A stretch of 64,000 nt of DNA from contig NZ_FXWK01000002.1 in NCBI RefSeq assembly GCF_900177655.1, positions 124,001 to 188,000 of the forward strand, read 5' to 3'. This stretch comes from Devosia lucknowensis (GTDB lineage Bacteria > Pseudomonadota > Alphaproteobacteria > Rhizobiales > Devosiaceae). Each line of letters opens with the position of its first letter. Within the stretch, counting starts at the first letter, position 1. The position numbers were made by a program, and so were the translations under genes. A model generated the notes under the pieces. That model did no database searches, was not told where the DNA came from, and worked only from the letters and a program-made list of their open reading frames with translations. Of this stretch, positions 55,494 to 63,191 are shown piece by piece.

Positions 55494-56414
55494 TTAGCGC
55501 GTGGTCGCAAGGCCGTAGATGGCCTCGACATCGTCGAGCAGCAGATTGGCAGCGATGATGCCGCCGGCCGTGTTCCAGATCGCGTCGGAAACCGCGTGCA
55601 CCTTGCCCGACTTGACCACTGCCAGGTTCTGCCAGAGTGGATCGGCGAGCCAATCGGCTGCCTGAGTTTCGCCCTCGCCATTGCCTGTCTCATAGGTGAA
55701 ATAGATCAGGCGATCGCCTTCGAATTCGGGGATGCGTTCCTTGGTGATTTCCTCGGCGAACTCGTCCTTGTCCTGAGACGCGGGACGGTGGAATCCGAGC
55801 TCGGAAAGGATCAGCCCCGAGAAGCTGTCCTTGAACATGATGCGGGTCTGCGCGGCCATGAAGCGCGCGATCGAAATCTGCTCCTCGCGAGCGCTGCCCA
55901 GGGCCTCCGACACCGCGGCAACGCGAGCGTCGAACGCTTCGAGCTGAGCCTTGCCTTCGGCGCCGACACCTGCAGCATCGGTATAGAGCGCCATGTTGAT
56001 TTTCCAGTCGCCGCGCAGGCGCTCGGAAATGACCGTCGGCGCGATGGCGGACAGTTGCTCGTAGATCGCTTCATGGCGCTGCTTGTTGCCCAGGATGAGA
56101 TCGGGCTCGAGCGACACCAGCACTTCGAGATTGACGGCGGATTCTTCGCCCAGAACCGTCACGTCGGCCATTTCAGAGGCGATGTGATCGTACCAGGGAT
56201 CGCCCAGCCAAGACTTGACCGCCCCCACCGGCGTGATCCCCACCGACAGCAGCGCTTCGGTGCCTTCGTTGGTCAAAACCACGATGCGCTGCGGATGATC
56301 CGGAACATCTGTCACGCCCATGGCGTGGGTGATTTCACGGGCAGAAACCGGCGCGGCGGCTAGAACCAGGGCCGACAGCAACGCGATGCCGGAAACGACG
56401 GAACGAGATTTCAA
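55494..56414 (-). CDS. Siderophore-type ABC binding protein (pair A, first copy)
   Basis: 306-residue binding protein, first gene of the minus-strand iron operon. The signal peptide ends near APVSA-RE, followed by ITHAMGVTDVPDHPQRI, VVLTNEGTEALLSVG and GDPWYDHI. Start is TTG 56414, with a GGGGG run 5 nt upstream; no ATG is suitably placed. It is divergent from the plus-strand permease pair, which lacks its own binding protein, so it may serve that importer as well. Confidence 0.87.
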   Translation of the reverse strand: MKSRSVVSGIALLSALVLAAAPVSAREITHAMGVTDVPDHPQRIVVLTNEGTEALLSVGITPVGAVKSWLGDPWYDHIASEMADVTVLGEESAVNLEVLVSLEPDLILGNKQRHEAIYEQLSAIAPTVISERLRGDWKINMALYTDAAGVGAEGKAQLEAFDARVAAVSEALGSAREEQISIARFMAAQTRIMFKDSFSGLILSELGFHRPASQDKDEFAEEITKERIPEFEGDRLIYFTYETGNGEGETQAADWLADPLWQNLAVVKSGKVHAVSDAIWNTAGGIIAANLLLDDVEAIYGLATTR

Positions 56415-56508
56415 GATTACCCCCAGAAGCTAGCCGTGGATTGGCCTAGCCGACGGCGCCGGCTAACTTGACAATCAGGCTCAGAAATCGGATGGCTTTT
56501 CACCAGAG

Positions 56509-56530
56509 TTTAATCTGACTGTCAACATCA
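56509..56530 (+). promoter_or_regulatory. Candidate RirA (IRO-type) iron-responsive site with -10
   Basis: TGACTGTCAACATCA at 56516-56530 fits TGA-N9-TCA, the iron-responsive operator described for the RirA repressor of rhizobia, with a near-palindromic TGT-AACA core. A TTTAAT -10-like element (56509-56514) abuts it, and TTGACA occurs upstream at 56468-56473. It lies 16 bp before the plus-strand permease start, in the divergent gap of the iron genes. The six fixed bases occur often by chance; the position is what counts. Confidence 0.45.
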
Positions 56531-56545
56531 TGTATTGGAGGCGCG

Positions 56546-57568
56546 TTGGCATCCCTGGCCGCAGCCTTGCCCCACACTTCGCAACGGATCAGCAGACGCG
56601 CGACCACCTATGCGGTGCTGCTAGTCGCGCTCGCCCTGGCATGGCTGGCGAGCATGATGCTGGGCTACAAGATTTATTCGTTCGACGAAGTGTGGCGGGC
56701 CCTCTTCTCCCATGACGGTACCGAGACTGCGACGGTGATCGCCGGCCTGCGACTGCCGCGTGCGCTGATCGCGCCGCTGGCGGGCGCTGCGCTGGGGATG
56801 GCCGGGGTGATGGTCCAGACACTGTCGCGCAATCGCATCGCTTCGCCTGATACGCTCGGGCTCAATGCCGGCGCTTCACTCGCCGTGGTCGTCGCAACGG
56901 TCGCGTTCGGGGTGCAATCGCTGGTCGGATTGTCGCTGGCTGCAGCGGTGGGAGCGATGGCAGCCAGCGTGATCGTGTTCGGCGTGGCCGCCGGCGCGGG
57001 TGGCCTTTCACCCCTCAAGATCGTGCTCGTCGGCGTAACATTCGCGAGCCTGGCGCATGCCGTGGTCGAGATCATTCTCACGAGCAACGAAGCCCAGTTG
57101 CAGCAATTGCTGTTCTGGTTGAGTGGCGCATTCGTCGATCGCCCGATTTCCTTGTTTTTCAACGGCCTGCCGGTGGTCCTGGTCGGCGCCGCCCTGGCCT
57201 TCGCGCTCTGCACCGCGCTCGACGCGCTACAGGCTGACGACGCGACAGCTGCGAGCCTTGGCGTGCCCTTGACCCTGGTCCGCGGCGTTGCCTTTCTTGC
57301 GGTCTCGCTGCTCACCGGTGCCGCCGTTTCCATGGCTGGACCGGTCGCCTTTGTCGGGCTGGTTGTGCCACATGTCGCCCGCCGCCTCGTCGGCCTGAGA
57401 CACCGGCACCAGCTGGCAGCTGCAGCCTTGGCGGGCGCGATCTATGCCACGCTTGCCGATGTCGTTACCCGGTTCGTGATCTACCCGGTCGAAGCGCCTG
57501 TCGGAGCCATCACAGCCGTGGTCGGGGCGGTCGCCCTGCTCGTCTTGCTGAAGCGGAGGCTTGCGTGA
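56546..57568 (+). CDS. FecCD-type siderophore ABC permease (plus set, first)
   Basis: 340-residue FecCD permease with LRLPRALIAPLAGAALGMAGVMVQ-like N-terminal region (in parts), RNRIASPDTLGLNAGASLAV and GPVAFVGLVVPHVARRL. The only plausible start is TTG 56546, preceded by GGAGG at 4 nt. It overlaps the next permease as GTGA. No binding protein is on this strand; the divergent pair A proteins are the likely partners. Confidence 0.9.
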   Translation: MASLAAALPHTSQRISRRATTYAVLLVALALAWLASMMLGYKIYSFDEVWRALFSHDGTETATVIAGLRLPRALIAPLAGAALGMAGVMVQTLSRNRIASPDTLGLNAGASLAVVVATVAFGVQSLVGLSLAAAVGAMAASVIVFGVAAGAGGLSPLKIVLVGVTFASLAHAVVEIILTSNEAQLQQLLFWLSGAFVDRPISLFFNGLPVVLVGAALAFALCTALDALQADDATAASLGVPLTLVRGVAFLAVSLLTGAAVSMAGPVAFVGLVVPHVARRLVGLRHRHQLAAAALAGAIYATLADVVTRFVIYPVEAPVGAITAVVGAVALLVLLKRRLA

Positions 57569-58605
57569 CCGACATTGCGGCCAGGCTGCCCCGTCATGCC
57601 CTTCCGCAGAGCGCGATAGCACTCGTCGTGCTCGGCGTCTTCGTTCTGCTTTTCCTGGCAGGCATCGGCTTTGGCTCGACCTGGATCCCGCTTGAAACCG
57701 TCGCCCAGGTGCTCCTTGGCGGTGGAGAGAAAACCGAAAAGCTCGTCGTCCTGCAGTTGCGCCTGCCGCGCGTCGCGGCTGCAGCGATCTCAGGCGGCGC
57801 CATTGCCTTTGCGGGATATCTCCTGCAGCGCATCACCCGCAACGAACTGGCCTCACCCGGCGTGCTGGGGGTTGTCGATGGCGCCGCGCTGGGTGTCGTC
57901 CTGTTCATGGCCATATTTGCCAGCGAAACCAACTCACTGACGGTGTCGGTCGCCTGGCAACCGCTCGCTGCCGCCCTTGGTGCGATCGCCGCGGTGAGCC
58001 TCGTCTTCATCCTTTCCGGTCGCCAAGCCTCCTCGGCAATCCGTCTCCTGCTGTTCGGGATTGCCGTTGCGGCCGTCTGCAAGGCGCTTACCACCATCTT
58101 CATGCTGGCCGGGCCGATCTATCAGGCATCGCAGGCCGCGCGCTGGCTGGCCGGCTCGGTCAACACGATCAACGTTATGGAAATCCAGCTGATGCTGCTG
58201 GTGCTGGTGCCGACCGGCCTCATAGCGCTGATCGCGGCACGGCATCTTCCTCCTGCCGACCTTGACGACACATCGTCCCGATCCATCGGGCTCAACCTGC
58301 CACTTTATCGGGTGGCAATCTTCTTCCTGGCAGCACTCCTTACCGCCGGTGCCGTCGCCTTTGCCGGTGGTGTCAGTTTCATCGGCCTGATGGCGCCGCA
58401 CCTGGCGCGGCTTCTGGTTGGTCGTGCGCGGGGGGCCGGCATCCTGGTCTCGATTCTCCTCGGAGCAATCATCCTGATCGGCGCGGACCTATTGGTCCGG
58501 GTGGCCTTCGCTCCGATGGAAGTTCCTGCCGGAACTGTGACGGCCGTGATCGGCGCCCCCTACTTTCTTTATCTGCTGATGCGCAAGGATCGAAGCAATG
58601 GATGA
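57565..58605 (+). CDS. FecCD-type siderophore ABC permease (plus set, second)
   Basis: 346-residue permease starting at GTG 57565. It shows LQLRLPRVAAAAISGGAIAF, TRNELASPGVLGVVDGAALG and GGVSFIGLMAPHLARLL. It overlaps the following ATPase gene by 8 bp, so the three-gene importer is tightly coupled. Confidence 0.9.
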   Translation: MTDIAARLPRHALPQSAIALVVLGVFVLLFLAGIGFGSTWIPLETVAQVLLGGGEKTEKLVVLQLRLPRVAAAAISGGAIAFAGYLLQRITRNELASPGVLGVVDGAALGVVLFMAIFASETNSLTVSVAWQPLAAALGAIAAVSLVFILSGRQASSAIRLLLFGIAVAAVCKALTTIFMLAGPIYQASQAARWLAGSVNTINVMEIQLMLLVLVPTGLIALIAARHLPPADLDDTSSRSIGLNLPLYRVAIFFLAALLTAGAVAFAGGVSFIGLMAPHLARLLVGRARGAGILVSILLGAIILIGADLLVRVAFAPMEVPAGTVTAVIGAPYFLYLLMRKDRSNG

Positions 58606-59404
58606 CCTGCTGGCGCGGCGCATAGATGTGCAGGAGCTGACGCTCGGTTATGGCGAGGACGTCATTCTCGATGCGCTGAGCCTGCCCATTCCCAGCGGTC
58701 AGATCACCGTTCTGGCGGGGCCCAATGGCTGCGGCAAGTCAACGTTGCTGCGCGCGATCCGGCGTCTGCATGCTCCCCAATCGGGCAAAGTGCTGCTCGA
58801 TGCGGAAGATATTTCCAAGCTCAACGGCAAGGCCTTGGGCCGGCGGATCGGCCTATTGGCGCAAAGCCCCTCAGCTCCGCAGGACATGACGGTGGAAGAA
58901 CTGGTTCGGCTCGGCCGCTACCCTCACCAGGCAATGCTGCAGCCCTGGAGCCCGCGCGATGACGCGGCTGTCGCCTCGGCGATGGAGGGCACGACGGTTA
59001 CCGCGTTGCGCGGACGGCGGGTCGGCTCGCTGTCTGGCGGGCAACTGCAGCGCGCCTGGATCGCGATGATCCTGGCGCAGGAGACCGACGTCATCTGCCT
59101 CGACGAGCCGGTCAACCATCTCGACATGGCGCATCAGCTCGACTGCCTTGAGCTGGTCAGCAAGCTCAACCGAGATCAGGGCCGCACCGTTGTGCTGGTT
59201 CTTCACGACCTCAATCTCGCGGCGCGCTACGCCGACCAGCTGGTGTTCCTGTCCGGTGGCAAGATTGCCAAACGCGGTACGCCCGAGGAGCTCATGCGTC
59301 CCGACCTTATCGAGTCCGTCTTCGACGTGACGGCAACGATCATCACCGACCCGGTCTATGGCCGGCCGCTTTGCGTTCCGCTCGGACGCGCAAAGCCGGA
59401 GTGA
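58598..59404 (+). CDS. FecE-type siderophore ABC ATPase (plus set)
   Basis: 268-residue ATPase with Walker A GPNGCGKST, signature LSGGQLQRAWIAM, Walker B VICLDEPVNHLDM and H-loop LVLHDLNLAARYAD. It completes the plus-strand siderophore importer and ends 9 bp before the converging cupin gene. Confidence 0.92.
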   Translation: MDDLLARRIDVQELTLGYGEDVILDALSLPIPSGQITVLAGPNGCGKSTLLRAIRRLHAPQSGKVLLDAEDISKLNGKALGRRIGLLAQSPSAPQDMTVEELVRLGRYPHQAMLQPWSPRDDAAVASAMEGTTVTALRGRRVGSLSGGQLQRAWIAMILAQETDVICLDEPVNHLDMAHQLDCLELVSKLNRDQGRTVVLVLHDLNLAARYADQLVFLSGGKIAKRGTPEELMRPDLIESVFDVTATIITDPVYGRPLCVPLGRAKPE

Positions 59405-59413
59405 CTCGAGGCC

Positions 59414-59971
59414 TTAGCCCAGACTGTCCCGGAAATCGTTAAGGTCGGCATCGACCGATGACGGAGCGTCGATCCAAGGGATCATCGGCAGGCCCGTGGC
59501 CGGATCGCGATCCGGGATAGGCAGCATCATGATGCGCTTGGCAGCGTCACGGTGCCCGGCTTCATCGAGCAGCGCCTGTTGGACATTGTCCCAATCGCGA
59601 CCATCGGGATAACCGCCGACCATTTGAATGTCATCGGAATTTCCGGTCATGCAGTGGCTGACGCCGGCCGGCAGGACGATTATGTCGCCGGCCTCTACCC
59701 GAACCGTGGTTCCGCCGTCCCCGAACAGCACTACGTCCATCCAGCCTCGGGCGCAGCCCAGGCACTCATGCGTGGTCGAGTGGAAGTGGTGATAGGTGTA
59801 GATGCCGGGATATCGCCAGTTGTTGAGCCAGCCGTGTTGACGAAGCCGAGACTGGACCGCTTGTTCACCGCCACCGGGGACGGCGTTGCGATGCACCAAA
59901 ACTGGAAAGCGGCTGTTGGGCAGCATGGGCCCAGGTCTGGACCAGAGCTGCTCGGTAGTGATGTCTGACAT
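59414..59971 (-). CDS. Cupin-domain protein, YjlB-like
   Basis: 185-residue single cupin barrel with the metal-site pattern H62-x-H64-x4-E69 (HHFHSTTHE) and H106 (AGVSHCM). Similar to the YjlB group, of unknown function. ATG 59971 has AGGAG 6 nt upstream. It follows the sugar-binding-protein gene on the same strand but beyond a terminator hairpin, so cotranscription is partial at best. It converges on the siderophore ATPase gene. Confidence 0.8.
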   Translation of the reverse strand: MSDITTEQLWSRPGPMLPNSRFPVLVHRNAVPGGGEQAVQSRLRQHGWLNNWRYPGIYTYHHFHSTTHECLGCARGWMDVVLFGDGGTTVRVEAGDIIVLPAGVSHCMTGNSDDIQMVGGYPDGRDWDNVQQALLDEAGHRDAAKRIMMLPIPDRDPATGLPMIPWIDAPSSVDADLNDFRDSLG

Positions 59972-60000
59972 GACACGCTCCTCTCGCGCCAAAGCAAAAC

Positions 60001-60020
60001 GGGGCGCCCGTGGGCGCCCC
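60001..60020 (-). terminator. Intrinsic terminator after sugar-binding protein gene
   Basis: 8-bp stem GGGGCGCC / GGCGCCCC with loop CGTG. On the minus strand it is followed by GTTTTGCTTT, the best stem plus T-rich tail in the window. It lies 20 nt after the binding-protein stop and before the cupin gene. Confidence 0.7.
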
Positions 60021-60040
60021 CAGTCCTCGTTGGGAAGGAC

Positions 60041-61171
60041 TTACTTGGTACCGCCCCAGGCTTCGGGGTAGCTCGGCATGTCTTCACAGCCGCACATCGC
60101 GTAGTGGAGCGGCGGCATGGATTCGTTGATGTACTGGTCCAGGACTTCCTGGGTGATGGCCGGCTGCGGCAGTACCCATTCCGGACCCGGCACCTGCTCG
60201 CCCTTGAGTGTCATCACCGCGGCGATGACCGCGGTACGCCACTGGTAGGTCGGGTAGGTCGGGGCGATACCCTTGAAGCCAAGGTCGCGCCACTTCTGCA
60301 GATAATCCTGCTGGTCTTCGCCGGTGACGACCGGAATATCCACGCCCTGGTCCTCGAAGGCTTCGACGGCAGCCACGGCAGTGGCACCGGCGTCCATCCA
60401 GACGGCATCGATCGTGCCGCGCTGCAGGTAGTCTTCGACGATGGACTTGGTCTTGGCATTGTCACCATCGGTGAATTCTTCGCCAAGAATTTCAAGACCG
60501 GCTTCGGCGAACATGTTGCGCGCTCCGGAAGCACGCGTTTCCAGCACGTCGACACCGGGCAGGATGCGCAGCATCAGCACCTTGCCGCCCGCAGGGACGT
60601 TGGCGATAATGTGGTCCGCCGCCTGAATACCGAAACCGTAACCGCCGACCGGGTGCACGAAGGTCACCGGACAATCGGTGGTGACGCCACGGTCGAACAC
60701 GATCACCGGAAGGCCGGTGGCGCAGGCTTTTTCGACAGCTGGGGTGAGGGCAGCGGTGGAGTTGGGCGACACGATCAGGACGTCGCAGTCACCACCGGCG
60801 AGCAGGTCGTCGATGTCGGCGATCTGCTTGTCGTCGGACCCTTCGGCGTCGACATGGGTGAAGGTGCCGATTTCGGGGTGCAGCTTCACTTCCTCGGTCA
60901 TGTCGGTGTAGCCGACCACACGCCAGGGATTGTTGACGCCGGCATTGGAGAAGCACACGGTCCAGGGTGCTTCCTTCTTGAATTCCGCGGTGTCGACCAT
61001 GGCGTCACCGGCGTACTGAAGATAGGGCTGATCTGCCGCACCATTGAAGGTGGCGGTCAGCTGTTCGCGCTGCTTGGCAAATTCGGCCGGGTCGTCGAAA
61101 TTCGGCGCCTGGGCCGCCGCCGACCCGGTCATCAGACCGAGAATGGCGAAGGTCATGATAGTCTTGTTCAC
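60041..61171 (-). CDS. Sugar-type ABC substrate-binding protein
   Basis: 376-residue periplasmic binding protein of the Peripla_BP_4 class, longer than RbsB. GTG 61171 with GGGAGGA upstream gives a signal peptide ending near GSAAAQ-A (about residue 22). Mature blocks are WTVCFSNAGVNNPWRVVGYTD, VLIVSPNSTAALTPAVEKAC and DAVWMDAGATAVAAVEAFED. A C-terminal MCGCEDM cysteine pair is unusual. Last importer gene of an ATPase-permease-permease-binding protein order; ligand unknown. Confidence 0.87.
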   Translation of the reverse strand: MNKTIMTFAILGLMTGSAAAQAPNFDDPAEFAKQREQLTATFNGAADQPYLQYAGDAMVDTAEFKKEAPWTVCFSNAGVNNPWRVVGYTDMTEEVKLHPEIGTFTHVDAEGSDDKQIADIDDLLAGGDCDVLIVSPNSTAALTPAVEKACATGLPVIVFDRGVTTDCPVTFVHPVGGYGFGIQAADHIIANVPAGGKVLMLRILPGVDVLETRASGARNMFAEAGLEILGEEFTDGDNAKTKSIVEDYLQRGTIDAVWMDAGATAVAAVEAFEDQGVDIPVVTGEDQQDYLQKWRDLGFKGIAPTYPTYQWRTAVIAAVMTLKGEQVPGPEWVLPQPAITQEVLDQYINESMPPLHYAMCGCEDMPSYPEAWGGTK

Positions 61172-61224
61172 GTCTTCCTCCCGTTGAAAACCTAAATTGG
61201 GCGGCTTGTGCCGTCCGGCATCGC

Positions 61225-62211
61225 TCATCGGCCCGATCGCTTGCGTTGGTAGGTAGCAAGCGCGACCGCTCCGATGAGAATGAGCCCCTGCACGACCAGG
61301 CGAACCGGCTGCGCCAGTCCAAGCAGATTGAGCAGGGTGAAGATGGCTTCGAGCGCCAGGGCGCCGGCAATTGTGGCCGGCACCGAGCCTCGTCCGCCAA
61401 GCAGTTGAGCGCCACCGATGACGGCAGCGGTAATGGCCTGCAATTCAAACCCTGAACCGATATCGACCGATACGCCGGCGCGACCGCCCAGGATGACGCC
61501 CGCCAGCACCGCCGTCAGCGCGGAGACGATAAAGGCCGAAATACGGACTCGCGCCACCGGCACACCGGCGAGGCGCGCGGCTTGCGGGTTGTCACCCACG
61601 GCGTGCAGCATCCGGCCAAAGTTGGTGCGATGCATTCCCCACCAGAGAATGAGCCCGAAGCCGACAAGACACAGGACCGCTATGGGCAGGATGGCAATGA
61701 CCGGGACATCGGCAATGTTGTAGCGACCGAAGAAGCGGAACGTATCCGGCAGATAGCCGCGCGGGGCGCCGCCGGACCACATGAAGGCGACACCATTGAG
61801 CGTGATCATCATGCCCAGTGTGGCGATCAGCGAGGGCACCTTGAGATAGCTGACGACAAGACCGTTCACGAGGCCGATGACGGCGCCGATGCCGAGCATC
61901 AAAGGGATGATCCAATAGGTCGAATTGGGATCGTTGCTGGCCAGCATCGAGGAGCCGATGACGGTGAGCGTCATGATCGACCCCACGGAAAGGTCGAAGC
62001 CGCCCGAGACGATAACATAGAGTGCGCCGGCCGACAGGATGGCCAGGGCGGTGACACGCTTGAGGAAGTTCATGTAGCCGGTGGGCTCGCCGAAAGCCGG
62101 ATTCATGATGATGATCGCGATGATCAACGCGACGACAAGCACGTAGACGGGGTTGATTTGCAGCCAGTTGCGCCGGGTCGGCTCGGGGCGGGCAATGGTC
62201 TGGTCGGTCAT
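61225..62211 (-). CDS. Sugar ABC permease, RbsC family (second)
   Basis: 328-residue permease with 8-10 hydrophobic segments and VSGGFDLSVGSIMTL. Different in sequence from the adjacent permease, so the pair probably forms a heterodimer, as in YtfT-YjfF-type galactofuranose importers. ATGA overlap with the upstream permease. Confidence 0.9.
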   Translation of the reverse strand: MTDQTIARPEPTRRNWLQINPVYVLVVALIIAIIIMNPAFGEPTGYMNFLKRVTALAILSAGALYVIVSGGFDLSVGSIMTLTVIGSSMLASNDPNSTYWIIPLMLGIGAVIGLVNGLVVSYLKVPSLIATLGMMITLNGVAFMWSGGAPRGYLPDTFRFFGRYNIADVPVIAILPIAVLCLVGFGLILWWGMHRTNFGRMLHAVGDNPQAARLAGVPVARVRISAFIVSALTAVLAGVILGGRAGVSVDIGSGFELQAITAAVIGGAQLLGGRGSVPATIAGALALEAIFTLLNLLGLAQPVRLVVQGLILIGAVALATYQRKRSGR

Positions 62212-63191
62212 GCTACCGGCCTTTGCGAACGGGCGGCGTAGAAGGCAACCGCGGCGACGATGATGATGCCGCGCAGCACCTGTTTGACGAAGGCGTCCAC
62301 GCCGGCCACGTTGAAGATGGAGTCGATGAGCGAGAAGATGATGACGCCCGCCATCGTCCCCCAGATGCCGCCGCGTCCACCGGCCAGGACCGTGCCGCCG
62401 ATGACGACGACAGCGATGGACTCGAGATCATAGACGCCTTCGGCGCCGATCCAGGGCGCGCCGGAGCGGAGGCGCGAGGCGAGATAGATGCCGGCGATGG
62501 CGGCGCAGAGCGAGCAGATGACGTGGGCACCGACGACGACGCGCGCCGTCTTGATGCCGGCAAGGCGTGCCGCATCCTTGTTGCCACCGACCGAATAGAC
62601 ATCGGAGCCAAAACGCGTGAATTTGAGGACGAACCAGGCGAGCCCGGCGAGGGCAAACATGAAGATCAGTGAATACGGCACGATGCCCCAGGAGCCATAG
62701 GCGAAGATCTGGAACTCGGCAGGAACGTTCCCCGCGAAATTGTTGTAGTAGTAGGACAGCACGCCCTGGATGATCAGCGACATGCCGAGCGTGGCGATCA
62801 GCGGATTGACCTCGAGCTTGGCGATGACGAGGCCATTGACCAGCCCGACCGCCGCGCCGAGCACAAGGACTGCCGCAACAGCCGGCAGCATCATGGCGGG
62901 GTCGCCATTCATCACCACCGAGGTGACTACAGCCGAAGCCGAAATGACGCTGGCGACGCTGAGGTCGATCGAGGCCACGAGGATGGCAAAGGTCTGGCCG
63001 ATGGCCGTGATCCCGAGTGTGATCGAGCGGCCGAGAATGGCGATAAGGTTTTCGAGTGTCAGGAAGCGCGTCTGGCCGAGCGCGATCACGAGGACTACGT
63101 AGATCAGGATCGCGGCAGCCAGAAGGATGCTGGAAGCATGGCGGTCGAACCGGAAGCGGCGCGGCGGCGTGGGCAGGGAAGCCTCGGTCAT
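62208..63191 (-). CDS. Sugar ABC permease, RbsC family (first)
   Basis: 327-residue permease with ILVASIDLSVASVISASAV in place of the usual GGIDLSVGS, and AGGRGGIWGTMAGVIIFSLID near the C-terminus. ATGA overlap with both the ATPase upstream and the second permease downstream. Confidence 0.9.
   Translation of the reverse strand: MTEASLPTPPRRFRFDRHASSILLAAAILIYVVLVIALGQTRFLTLENLIAILGRSITLGITAIGQTFAILVASIDLSVASVISASAVVTSVVMNGDPAMMLPAVAAVLVLGAAVGLVNGLVIAKLEVNPLIATLGMSLIIQGVLSYYYNNFAGNVPAEFQIFAYGSWGIVPYSLIFMFALAGLAWFVLKFTRFGSDVYSVGGNKDAARLAGIKTARVVVGAHVICSLCAAIAGIYLASRLRSGAPWIGAEGVYDLESIAVVVIGGTVLAGGRGGIWGTMAGVIIFSLIDSIFNVAGVDAFVKQVLRGIIIVAAVAFYAARSQRPVA

Noticed and set aside
56530..56715. Short open frame starting with ATG upstream of the plus-strand permease
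   Set aside because: It reads out of frame through the permease gene and ends early; the permease frame starting at TTG 56546 has the membrane protein sequence.
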